Shown: in pieces, positions 58,240 to 64,000 of the stretch
Numbering within the stretch: position 1 is the first letter of the stretch
How the letters are laid out: each line of letters begins with the position of its first letter
Assembly: GCA_016714015.1 (NCBI GenBank)
Contig: JADJNZ010000007.1
Location: forward strand, 278,156 to 342,155
DNA length: 64,000 nucleotides
Reading direction: 5' to 3'
Source: Gemmatimonadota bacterium
GTDB lineage: Bacteria; Gemmatimonadota; Gemmatimonadetes; Gemmatimonadales; Gemmatimonadaceae
Program-made: the position numbers and the translations under genes
Notes under the pieces: model-generated
Database searches by the model: none
The model's input: the letters and a program-made list of their open reading frames with translations, nothing else
Told to the model about the DNA's origin: nothing

Positions 58240-59193
58240 GTGCAAGACGATCGCGGCTTCCTGCAGGAGCTGCTCGGCGATGGCCGGTCGGCGCTCGCGC
58301 TGACCGCGATCGCCCTCCTCCTCTCGGGCGTCTTCGCGATCTTCCTCGCCGCGCGCCGCGAGTTCCTGCCGCACGACATCGCCTTCCTGCACACCAGCGC
58401 CGCGGAGCTTTGCGCCGTCGCCGACTGCCGGATCGTGCACTTCATGTTCCACGACCGCGTTGCATTCGGCGGGACGCTCATCTCCGTTGCGGTGCTCTAT
58501 CTCTGGTTGGTGGCGTTCCCGCTGCGGAGCGGGGAATCGTGGGCCTGGTGGACGCTGGCGGTGAGCGGGGTGCTCGGTTTCGGCAGCTTCCTGCTCTACC
58601 TCGGCTACGGGTACTTCGACAGCTGGCACGGGGCAGGCACGTTGGCCCTCCTGCCGGTGTTCGTCACCGGACTCGTGCGCTCGCGAGCGCACGCCACCCT
58701 CCGCGCTCGGGCGTGGATGACCACAGCCGAATGGCGCGCGGCGTCCCGCTCCACCCGGCTCGGCCGCTGGGGACTCCTCGCGACGGGCGCCGGACTCACA
58801 TTGGCAGGTGCGACCATCATGTATCTCGGCGCGACCGAGGTGTTCGTCGCGGAGGATCTCGCCTTCATGGGGCTGGCGCGCGCCGACCTTGCCTCCATGA
58901 ACGAGCGGCTCATTCCCCTCATCGCGCATGACCGCGCCGGGTTCGGCGGCGGCCTCGCGACGACTGGCGTGCTCCTCCTGCTCTGTGGGTGGCATGCGCA
59001 TCCGAGCCGTGCCTTCCACGAGGCCGTCCTGGTCTCCGGCTGCGCGGGCTTCGGCTGCGCCATCGGCACGCACTTCGTCGAGGGGTACCTGAATCCCGTG
59101 CACCTTGCCCCGGCGTTCGCCGGCGCCGCACTGTTCCTGGCCAGCATCGCCCTGGTCGCCGTCGGAAGGCGCCACCCGGAGGGGGGACCATGA
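58240..59193 (+). CDS. Polytopic membrane protein, unknown function
   Basis: A 317-residue protein (GTG start) with seven to eight hydrophobic segments. The motif HDIAFLHTSAAELCAVADCR followed by HFMFHDRVAFGGTLIS is repeated in weaker form later (AEDLAFMGLARADLASMNER, LIAHDRAGFGGGLATTG), so the protein is an internal duplication of about 150 residues. The repeated HDR and FGG motifs could be functional. Similar proteins occur uncharacterised in soil bacteria. It overlaps the next gene by 4 bp. Confidence 0.8.
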   Translation: MQDDRGFLQELLGDGRSALALTAIALLLSGVFAIFLAARREFLPHDIAFLHTSAAELCAVADCRIVHFMFHDRVAFGGTLISVAVLYLWLVAFPLRSGESWAWWTLAVSGVLGFGSFLLYLGYGYFDSWHGAGTLALLPVFVTGLVRSRAHATLRARAWMTTAEWRAASRSTRLGRWGLLATGAGLTLAGATIMYLGATEVFVAEDLAFMGLARADLASMNERLIPLIAHDRAGFGGGLATTGVLLLLCGWHAHPSRAFHEAVLVSGCAGFGCAIGTHFVEGYLNPVHLAPAFAGAALFLASIALVAVGRRHPEGGP

Positions 59194-59606
59194 TCCACGT
59201 CCGTATGCGCACGCTGCTGCTGTTCGTCCTGCTGCCCCTGGCCCTCATGGCCTCGTGCGTCGATCCCGTCTGCGGCTGCTCGCCGCCGTTGTCGGGCGTG
59301 GAGGTGCAGGGGATGCTGCGGACCGCCGCGGACGCGCCCGCCGCGGGCTTCCGTGTGCGCGCCGAGGTCGCGGGCATCGCGTGCGGCGCGACGATCGAGG
59401 AGCGGACGAGCCAACCCACGGCGGCTGACGGGCGCTTCGCGCTGACGTTGGTCTCGTACGGCATCGCGCCCGACTCGGCGTGCGTCCGGTTCTTCGCGCG
59501 CGATACGGCGGCAGTCGCCATCGAAGTCGCGCTGGCGACGCAGCGACTGCTCCTCCGGCGGGGGCCGTTCAGCCCCGTGCCGGTCACGCTCACGCTGCCG
59601 CCCTGA
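59190..59606 (+). CDS. Lipoprotein, carboxypeptidase-regulatory-like
   Basis: A 138-residue protein with a lipobox (LALMASC) and a cysteine-rich start of the mature part (VDPVCGCSPPL). The beta-sandwich pattern VEVQGMLRTAADAPAAGFRV and SQPTAADGRFALTLVSYG fits a carboxypeptidase-regulatory-like fold. GGAGG upstream and an ATGA overlap with the membrane gene support the start. Confidence 0.78.
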   Translation: MIHVRMRTLLLFVLLPLALMASCVDPVCGCSPPLSGVEVQGMLRTAADAPAAGFRVRAEVAGIACGATIEERTSQPTAADGRFALTLVSYGIAPDSACVRFFARDTAAVAIEVALATQRLLLRRGPFSPVPVTLTLPP

Positions 59607-59668
59607 CCGCAGCGGGAGGCCGCTCCGCTTGCAGCGGGCGCCGCCGCCGCCCACGTTACGCGCACCCC

Positions 59669-59683
59669 ATTCCTTGCGAGCCC
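59669..59683 (+). promoter_or_regulatory. 15-bp repeat upstream of DUF4287 gene
   Basis: ATTCCTTGCGAGCCC, identical to 56786-56800, ends only 2 nt before the GTG start of the DUF4287 gene. The different distance to the two starts argues against a ribosome site. Confidence 0.35.
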
Positions 59684-59685
59684 GC

Positions 59686-59967
59686 GTGACGTTCCAAGCC
59701 TACCTCGACGCCGTCCGTGCCAAGACCGGCATGACCCCGGAGCAGCTCAAGACCGCTGCGACGAAGGCGGGTGTGTACTCGCCCGGGATGACCGCGACGA
59801 CGCTCCTCGACTGGCTGGCGAAGGAGTTCGCGCTCGGACGCGGGCACGGGATGTCGGTGTGGGCGGTGTGGAAGAGCAAGGGATGGGTCGCCGCGCCGGC
59901 CGCCAAGAAGAAGGGCGCGACCAGAGAGGGGGGGCGGGTGAGATCGCCGGCACCGCCGCCGCGATGA
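59686..59967 (+). CDS. DUF4287 family protein
   Basis: A 93-residue protein with [40 protein letters not shown]: the DUF4287 pattern (WLkxxfxlGxGHamA). The C-terminal basic tail ([16 protein letters not shown]) is not typical of the family. No function is known. The start is GTG 59686, because that residue begins the family domain; its stop overlaps the DUF2200 ATG. Confidence 0.85.
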   Translation: MTFQAYLDAVRAKTGMTPEQLKTAATKAGVYSPGMTATTLLDWLAKEFALGRGHGMSVWAVWKSKGWVAAPAAKKKGATREGGRVRSPAPPPR

Positions 59968-60353
59968 CGCGAAGTGCTCGCGAGCGGGGGGGGGGCGGGG
60001 CGGGCGCCCGCATCCCGGCGCCCCGATCCGTCGCCTCCGTGTACCCGCACTACGTCACGAAGGTCGAGAAGAAGGGCCGGACCAAGGCGGAGCTCCACGA
60101 GGTCATCCGCTGGCTCACCGGCTTCGACGACACCGCACTGCAGCGCCTCATCGACGAGAAGGTGACCTTCGCGCAGTTCTTCGCGCGGGCCACGCTCCAT
60201 CCCAATGCGCACCTCATCACTGGCGTCATCTGCGGATACCGGGTGGAGGAGATCGCGGAGCCGTTGACGCAGCAGGTCCGCTATCTCGACAAGCTCGTCG
60301 ATGAACTCGCCAAGGGGCGGAAGATGGAGAAGATCCTGCGCACGCAGCCGTAG
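59964..60353 (+). CDS. DUF2200 family protein with G10 tract near its start
   Basis: A 129-residue protein. From ~residue 24 it matches DUF2200: [45 protein letters not shown] and [19 protein letters not shown]. The first ~22 residues ([16 protein letters not shown]) differ from the usual short start and are coded across ten consecutive G (59986-59995). A slip there would shift the frame. The function of the family is unknown. It is coupled to the DUF4287 gene. Confidence 0.85.
   Translation: MTRSARERGGGGAGARIPAPRSVASVYPHYVTKVEKKGRTKAELHEVIRWLTGFDDTALQRLIDEKVTFAQFFARATLHPNAHLITGVICGYRVEEIAEPLTQQVRYLDKLVDELAKGRKMEKILRTQP
59986..59995 (+). repeat. G10 homopolymer in 5' end of DUF2200 gene
   Basis: Ten consecutive G begin within codon 8 (CGG) of the DUF2200 gene, soon followed by four more. 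Such tracts are prone to slipped-strand length changes, or to sequencing error. Confidence 0.9.
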
Positions 60354-60371
60354 CGCGCGGACCCGGCCCAC

Positions 60372-60929
60372 ATGGGACTCCTGACCTTCGGCCTCAACGT
60401 GACCCTCGATGGATGCGTCGATCATCGCGAGGGGATCGCGGACGACGAGACCCACGCGTTCTTCACCGCGCTCATGGAGCAGGGCGGGGCGATGCTGTGG
60501 GGGCGCGTCACGTACGAGATGATGGAGAGCTACTGGCCGGGGGTCGCGCGCGGCGAGGTGGCGGCACCGCCGGCGCTCCGCACGTGGGCGGAGCAACTGG
60601 AGGCGAAGCCCAAGTACGTCGTGTCGTCCACGCGCACCGACTTCCCCTGGACCAACAGCCATCACCTCGCGGGCGACCTCGCCGCGAGCGTGCAGGCCCT
60701 CAAGGACGCGACGCCCGCGGGCGTGCTCCTCGGGAGCGGCCAGCTCGCGACCGCGCTCGACCGGCTCGGGCTGATCGACGAGTACCGGTTCCTCGTGCAG
60801 CCGCGGATCGCGGGGCATGGGCCGACGCTCCACCAGGGCGGGTTGCCGAGCACGCGCAAGCTGGACCTCGTCTCGGCGACGCCGCTGCGATGCGGCGCGG
60901 TCGCGATGCACTATCGTCGAACGCCCTGA
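60372..60929 (+). CDS. RibD C-terminal-domain (DHFR-like) protein
   Basis: A 185-residue protein: LTFGLNVTLDGCVDHREG, LWGRVTYEMMESYWP, KYVVSSTRTDFPWTN, VLLGSGQLATALDRLGLIDEYRF and VQPRIAGHG are motifs of the RibD C-terminal/dihydrofolate-reductase-like family. It likely binds NADPH and reduces an unknown substrate; stand-alone members are not linked to riboflavin synthesis. Confidence 0.9.
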   Translation: MGLLTFGLNVTLDGCVDHREGIADDETHAFFTALMEQGGAMLWGRVTYEMMESYWPGVARGEVAAPPALRTWAEQLEAKPKYVVSSTRTDFPWTNSHHLAGDLAASVQALKDATPAGVLLGSGQLATALDRLGLIDEYRFLVQPRIAGHGPTLHQGGLPSTRKLDLVSATPLRCGAVAMHYRRTP

Positions 60930-60973
60930 GCCCACGAGCGGCTGCTCGCCCCTTCACCCGAGGCCCCACCCGC

Positions 60974-61381
60974 ATGGCCGAAGCCAAGACCCGCCCCACG
61001 AAAGCGTCCGTGGCCAAGCACATCGCCGCGCAGTCGACGCCCGAGCGCCGCGCCGACTGCGCGACCATCGTGCGCCTGCTCGAAGCGGCCACCAAGGCCA
61101 AGCCGGTGATGTGGGGCGACGCGATCATCGGGTTCGGCAGCGCGCCGGTGGTGTACGCCAACGGCTCCACGATGGACTGGCCGCTCATGGCGTTCGCGTC
61201 GCGCGCGCAGGACATCGTGCTCTACAACCTGCGAGGCGCGGACGGGTTCAAGGAGCTGCTCGCGGCGTGCGCGCCGGCGAAGCTCAAGGGCAGTTGCGTG
61301 CACGTCAAACGGCTGGCCGATGTGGACCCAAAGGCGCTCAAGGCGCTGATCGTGGCCGCGGTGAAGGCGCGGAAGCGGTGA
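60974..61381 (+). CDS. DUF1801 family protein
   Basis: A 135-residue protein with ADCATIVRLLEAATKAKPVMWG, IIGFGSAPVVYANGSTMDWP and YNLRGADGFKELLAACAPAK, the DUF1801 (YdhG/YjbR-like fold) pattern. No activity is established for the family. Its TGA stop is the first base triplet of palindromic repeat copy 2. Confidence 0.9.
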   Translation: MAEAKTRPTKASVAKHIAAQSTPERRADCATIVRLLEAATKAKPVMWGDAIIGFGSAPVVYANGSTMDWPLMAFASRAQDIVLYNLRGADGFKELLAACAPAKLKGSCVHVKRLADVDPKALKALIVAAVKARKR

Positions 61382-61540
61382 CGAAGGAGCGAGGAGCGAG
61401 GGGAAGGAGCGAGGACTTCAGGGAAAGAGGGAGGGCCAAGGTGGAGGGCCGAGCGAAAGGGCCTCTCCCCCTGACACCTTCACTTGATCCCTCCCCCTTA
61501 CCCTCACCCCTCGGTCTTTCCCCTCGGCCCTCGCTCCTCC
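61379..61540 (+). repeat. Palindromic intergenic repeat (copy 2)
   Basis: The element starts with the stop codon of the DUF1801 gene. Its left arm (61386-61414) and right arm (61509-61537) are complementary at 25 of 29 positions, built from GGAGCGAGG-type units; purine-rich sequence turns pyrimidine-rich near 61480. It can form a long imperfect hairpin and may act as a terminator. Confidence 0.85.
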
Positions 61541-61552
61541 ACCGGATCTCCG

Positions 61553-61918
61553 ATGCCGCCCAGACGCTTGCTGCTCCTGCTCACCGGCCTCCTCCTGCTG
61601 CCCGCCTGCTCCGGCTGGCATCCGACGCCCATCCAGCCGGAGATCGCGCCGACCATCGACGCGAACGATCCGGTGCGCGTGACGCCGTCGAACGGCGCGG
61701 CGGTGGTGATGTGGCATGCGCGCGTGGTGGGCGACAGCCTGATCGGCGACGTGGGGTATCCCGCGACGCGCACGGCGTTCGCGCTGCGCGACCTGCGGCA
61801 GATGGAGGAGCTCGGGTTCAGTCGCGTGCGAACGGGGGTCGCGGTGTTGGTGGGGCTCAGCTTCGCTCTCCTGTTCGGGGCGATGTATTCGCTCGCGCAC
61901 GGCGGGCCGGGATCGTGA
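61553..61918 (+). CDS. Lipoprotein of unknown function
   Basis: A 121-residue lipoprotein with lipobox LLLPAC (C19) and a C-terminal hydrophobic segment (GVAVLVGLSFALLFGAMYSL) that may form a second membrane anchor. The middle part (VRVTPSNGAAVVMWHARVVG, LIGDVGYPATRTAFALRDLR) forms beta strands. The family is not recognised; similar short lipoproteins with a C-terminal helix are common in Gemmatimonadota. Confidence 0.75.
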   Translation: MPPRRLLLLLTGLLLLPACSGWHPTPIQPEIAPTIDANDPVRVTPSNGAAVVMWHARVVGDSLIGDVGYPATRTAFALRDLRQMEELGFSRVRTGVAVLVGLSFALLFGAMYSLAHGGPGS

Positions 61919-61934
61919 GGACGCGCATCCTTCC

Positions 61935-62744
61935 ATGAGACCTCAGGAGTACGACGCGCTGCGCGCGTCGATCGACGAGCCCGACGAGGAGATCGCCGCC
62001 CTCTTTGGGGTGCCGGTGTCGAGACTGCAGGAGTGGCGTGCCGGGACCGCGCGGATCCCGCGATACCCGGAGCAGATGCTGCGATTCCTCGCCGAGTCGG
62101 CGGAGCGGGGGCGCGCGCTCGATGCGAGTGGGCTCGAGGCGTGTGCGTGGATGGCCGAGTTCGACGAGACCGACCTCCCGGACGATCCCGATGCGCTGCA
62201 GGCCGCGGTGCGACGGGCTGAGGAGCATCACGCGACGTGCGCGCTGTGTCAGGCGCGTCAGCGGTTCATCGACGCGCGGTTCGGTCCCATGCCGCCGCTC
62301 CCGATGCCTGGGTGGATGCACATCTTCGCCGCGTTCGGGCGCGTGCCCACCTCCCTTCGCCCGGCGGCCGTCGGGGCCGCTGTGCTCGCGGCGATCGTCT
62401 CGCTGCGTGCCGTGGTGGCGATCCCGGCGATCATCGCGAAGCCGGCAATGGCGGTCGAACTGTTGGTCGCGATCCTTTCGGCCGCGGCGGCCGGCGCGAG
62501 TGGCGGGTTCGCCTTCACCCTCGTGCGTCCGACGTTCAAACGGTTGGGGCGCCCAGGTGACTACCTCACGGGGATCGTCTGCGTCGGCGCGTACCTGACG
62601 TCGCTCGCCCTGGTCGCACCGATCGCGTTCGGCGAACCGCTCCTGGAAAGGAGGGCGGACTGGATCGCCTTGGGGATCGGGTCGCTCCTCTTCGGGAGTG
62701 TCGTCGGGCACTCGTGGTTCGGCCCGACCGAGCGGACGAACTGA
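61935..62744 (+). CDS. HTH protein with C-terminal membrane domain
   Basis: A 269-residue protein. Residues 1-50 look like an XRE-type helix-turn-helix (IAALFGVPVSRLQEWRAGTARIPR). A middle Cys pair (ATCALCQARQRF) could bind zinc or heme. From ~140 there are four transmembrane helices (AAVGAAVLAAIVSLRAVVAI, AVELLVAILSAAAAGASGGFAF, YLTGIVCVGAYLTSLALVAP, WIALGIGSLLFGSVVGHSWF). A membrane-tethered DNA-binding protein is inferred. Its stop begins the largest palindromic repeat. Confidence 0.75.
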   Translation: MRPQEYDALRASIDEPDEEIAALFGVPVSRLQEWRAGTARIPRYPEQMLRFLAESAERGRALDASGLEACAWMAEFDETDLPDDPDALQAAVRRAEEHHATCALCQARQRFIDARFGPMPPLPMPGWMHIFAAFGRVPTSLRPAAVGAAVLAAIVSLRAVVAIPAIIAKPAMAVELLVAILSAAAAGASGGFAFTLVRPTFKRLGRPGDYLTGIVCVGAYLTSLALVAPIAFGEPLLERRADWIALGIGSLLFGSVVGHSWFGPTERTN

Positions 62745-62904
62745 CGAAGGAGCGAGGAGCGAGGGGAAGGGGAAGGCTCGAGAGGAAGGAGGAAGCACGA
62801 GGGGAAACGGTGAGCGGGAAGGGCCCTTCCCCTCGGACGTTCCCCTCAGCTCTCTCCCTTCCTCTCGCCCCTCGATATTTCCCCTCGCTCCTCGCTCCTT
62901 CTCA
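62742..62904. repeat. 156-bp near-perfect palindrome between convergent genes (copy 3)
   Basis: The outer arms 62746-62768 and 62879-62901 are exact 23-bp reverse complements. The centre 62816-62831 is a perfect 16-bp palindrome on the same symmetry axis (62823.5), and inner blocks are also complementary. On each strand the arm follows the TGA stop of the converging gene by 0-1 bp. It is a likely bidirectional terminator and belongs to a repeat family in this region. Confidence 0.93.
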
Positions 62905-64000
62905 CCGCGGCGTGAGCACGCCCACCGAATCCGACAACGCCGCCCGATTCGACCGATACGGCGCAAACCCCGCCCCCCAGTCGATGCCGATCACCTCGTG
63001 CCACACGCGCGCGCCATCGACGTGCACCACGACATAGTGATACGCGTTGTCGCCGGGGTTCATGCCCGGCTTGGCGAGGTGCTGCACGCGCACCGAGTCC
63101 GCAGCACCCGCGCGGAGATACGGCGCGAGGTCGGGTTCGCCGAGGTAGTTGTAGAGCGGCGCGCCGCCACCGCCGGTGACGACCTGGTCCATGCGGCGCC
63201 AGCGGCCGTCGGTGCCCTTCCAGCGTTCGACCCAGTGCTCGAAGAAGTGCTCGTGCCCGGTGAAGAGGAGGTCGACGCTGTGCGCGCGGAAGAGCGGCAT
63301 CCACCGGTCGCGCACCTGCTGCGTGGGGCGCTCGATGCGCGAGCCGCCGTGCGGGCCTGAGGAGAAGGGCGGGTGATGGAAGAAGGCGGCGATGTGCGTG
63401 TAGCGGCGCCGGTCGAGTCCCTCGAGCTGCGCGCGGGCCCAGGCGAACTGGGTGGAGTCGTCGGCGATGTTGGAGTCGATCGCGAGGACGAAGGTGTTGC
63501 CGAAGCCGAAGGCGTAGGTGGGGTAGCCGCTCAGGCGGCGCGTGGCGCCGTCGGCGGGGATGAGGCGCGCCATCGCCGCGAGGTAGTTGCGGAGCCCTTC
63601 GGCGCGACCGGGATTGGCGAGGTCGTCCGATCCCGTCACGTCATGATTCCCCGGCGCGAGGAAGTACGGCACGCCGCCCTCGGTGGTGAGGCGATTGACG
63701 AGCCCGACGAAGCTCTTGTTCCACTGCGCGGCGTCGCGGCCGTTCACCACGGCGTCGCCGCTCTGGAGCACGAAGCGGACGGCGTCGGGCCCGGTGCGGA
63801 GCCGCGCGATGGTGCGCAGCATCGACTCGACGATGAGCGAGTGCTCGTACTGCGGATCGACGCCGTCGCGGCGGCCGCGGGTGTCGCCGTAGACGATGAA
63901 GGAGAAGCGCTGCACGCCGGCGCTGGCGGACTCGGCTGGGAGCGGCGTGCGCGGCGGGGCGATCGCGGCGACCGGCTCTGACGCGGGGGTCTGCTGGGCG
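62902..64000 (-). CDS. Metallophosphoesterase, N-terminus cut by window edge
   Basis: At least 366 residues of a calcineurin-like phosphoesterase: FSFIVYGDTRG (D), VLQSGDAVVNGRD (GD), FLAPGNHDV (GNHD), IAAFFHHPPF and LLFTGHEHFFEH supply the five metal-binding blocks. The N-terminal part ending at the window edge (AQQTPASEPVAAIAPP) looks like the end of a signal peptide plus linker, so the start lies outside the window. It probably hydrolyses phosphoesters in the periplasm. It converges on the HTH-membrane gene across the palindrome. Confidence 0.92.
   Translation of the reverse strand, partial: AQQTPASEPVAAIAPPRTPLPAESASAGVQRFSFIVYGDTRGRRDGVDPQYEHSLIVESMLRTIARLRTGPDAVRFVLQSGDAVVNGRDAAQWNKSFVGLVNRLTTEGGVPYFLAPGNHDVTGSDDLANPGRAEGLRNYLAAMARLIPADGATRRLSGYPTYAFGFGNTFVLAIDSNIADDSTQFAWARAQLEGLDRRRYTHIAAFFHHPPFSSGPHGGSRIERPTQQVRDRWMPLFRAHSVDLLFTGHEHFFEHWVERWKGTDGRWRRMDQVVTGGGGAPLYNYLGEPDLAPYLRAGAADSVRVQHLAKPGMNPGDNAYHYVVVHVDGARVWHEVIGIDWGAGFAPYRSNRAALSDSVGVLTPR

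Noticed and set aside
56819..61381. Integron cassette array
   Set aside because: The small same-strand genes fit the gene types, but I see no attC-type sites between them, several genes overlap by 4 bp, and there is no integrase.
1..64000. tRNA, rRNA, riboswitch or CRISPR features
   Set aside because: Intergenic spaces are short; I found no tRNA-like T-arm, rRNA segment, known riboswitch core or regularly spaced repeats.

Overview
The window is high-GC DNA (strong G/C preference at third codon positions) packed with secreted proteins and lipoproteins. It carries three large permeases of the orphan duplicated MacB/FtsX type (one behind a PadR regulator), a SusC/SusD-type pair, two eukaryote-like Ser/Thr kinases, histidine kinases with a GVAH(D/E)xNN box, several S41-type proteases and 6-bladed-propeller-like proteins. 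This mix is typical of Gemmatimonadota. That assignment is inference from gene content: the window has no rRNA, tRNA or ribosomal protein gene to anchor it. I see no transposase, integrase, phage gene or CRISPR array, so it looks like ordinary chromosome with local accessory gene pools.

Layout. 1-9.8 kb: a truncated sensor kinase, a secreted propeller protein, an erythromycin-esterase-like protein, two S41-type proteases (one fused to DUF2911), and an ECF sigma factor with a small membrane partner. 9.7-15.9 kb: DUF1579-like secreted proteins (one fused to a metallo-beta-lactamase hydrolase), an ADOP permease, a third S41-type protease. 15.9-22.5 kb: a LytTR response regulator and LytS-type kinase diverge from a SusC/SusD-like outer-membrane uptake pair; the shared control region holds repeat motifs. 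22.7-29.4 kb: secreted proteins and a 1116-residue Ser/Thr kinase fused to an ADOP permease. 29.7-37.4 kb: a same-strand run of lipoproteins and membrane proteins ending in a hybrid histidine kinase, then a second, membrane-anchored Ser/Thr kinase. 37.4-45.9 kb: an Arr-type rifamycin ADP-ribosyltransferase with an extra C-terminal domain, secreted and membrane proteins, a two-gene ABC-2 exporter, and small VOC, SRPBCC and GNAT proteins. 45.9-55.8 kb: a 1170-residue periplasmic-propeller hybrid kinase, a PadR-ADOP operon, a nucleotidyltransferase pair resembling a toxin-antitoxin module, a lipoprotein-like gene with a 9-bp microsatellite, and a CSS-EAL c-di-GMP phosphodiesterase. 55.9-64 kb: a dense run of small single-domain genes (VOC, DinB-like, DUF5990, DUF4287, DUF2200, RibD-like, DUF1801) separated by a family of purine-rich palindromic repeats, then a truncated metallophosphoesterase.

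The least expected observations are the kinase-permease fusion, the palindromic repeats that start exactly at stop codons (one a near-symmetric 156-bp palindrome between convergent genes), the likely operator region between the LytTR system and susC, the microsatellite and frameshift in the 53.3-kb gene, and the G10 tract at the start of the DUF2200 gene. Many start codons are GTG or TTG. Long antisense open frames are common but are by-products of high GC and were not annotated.
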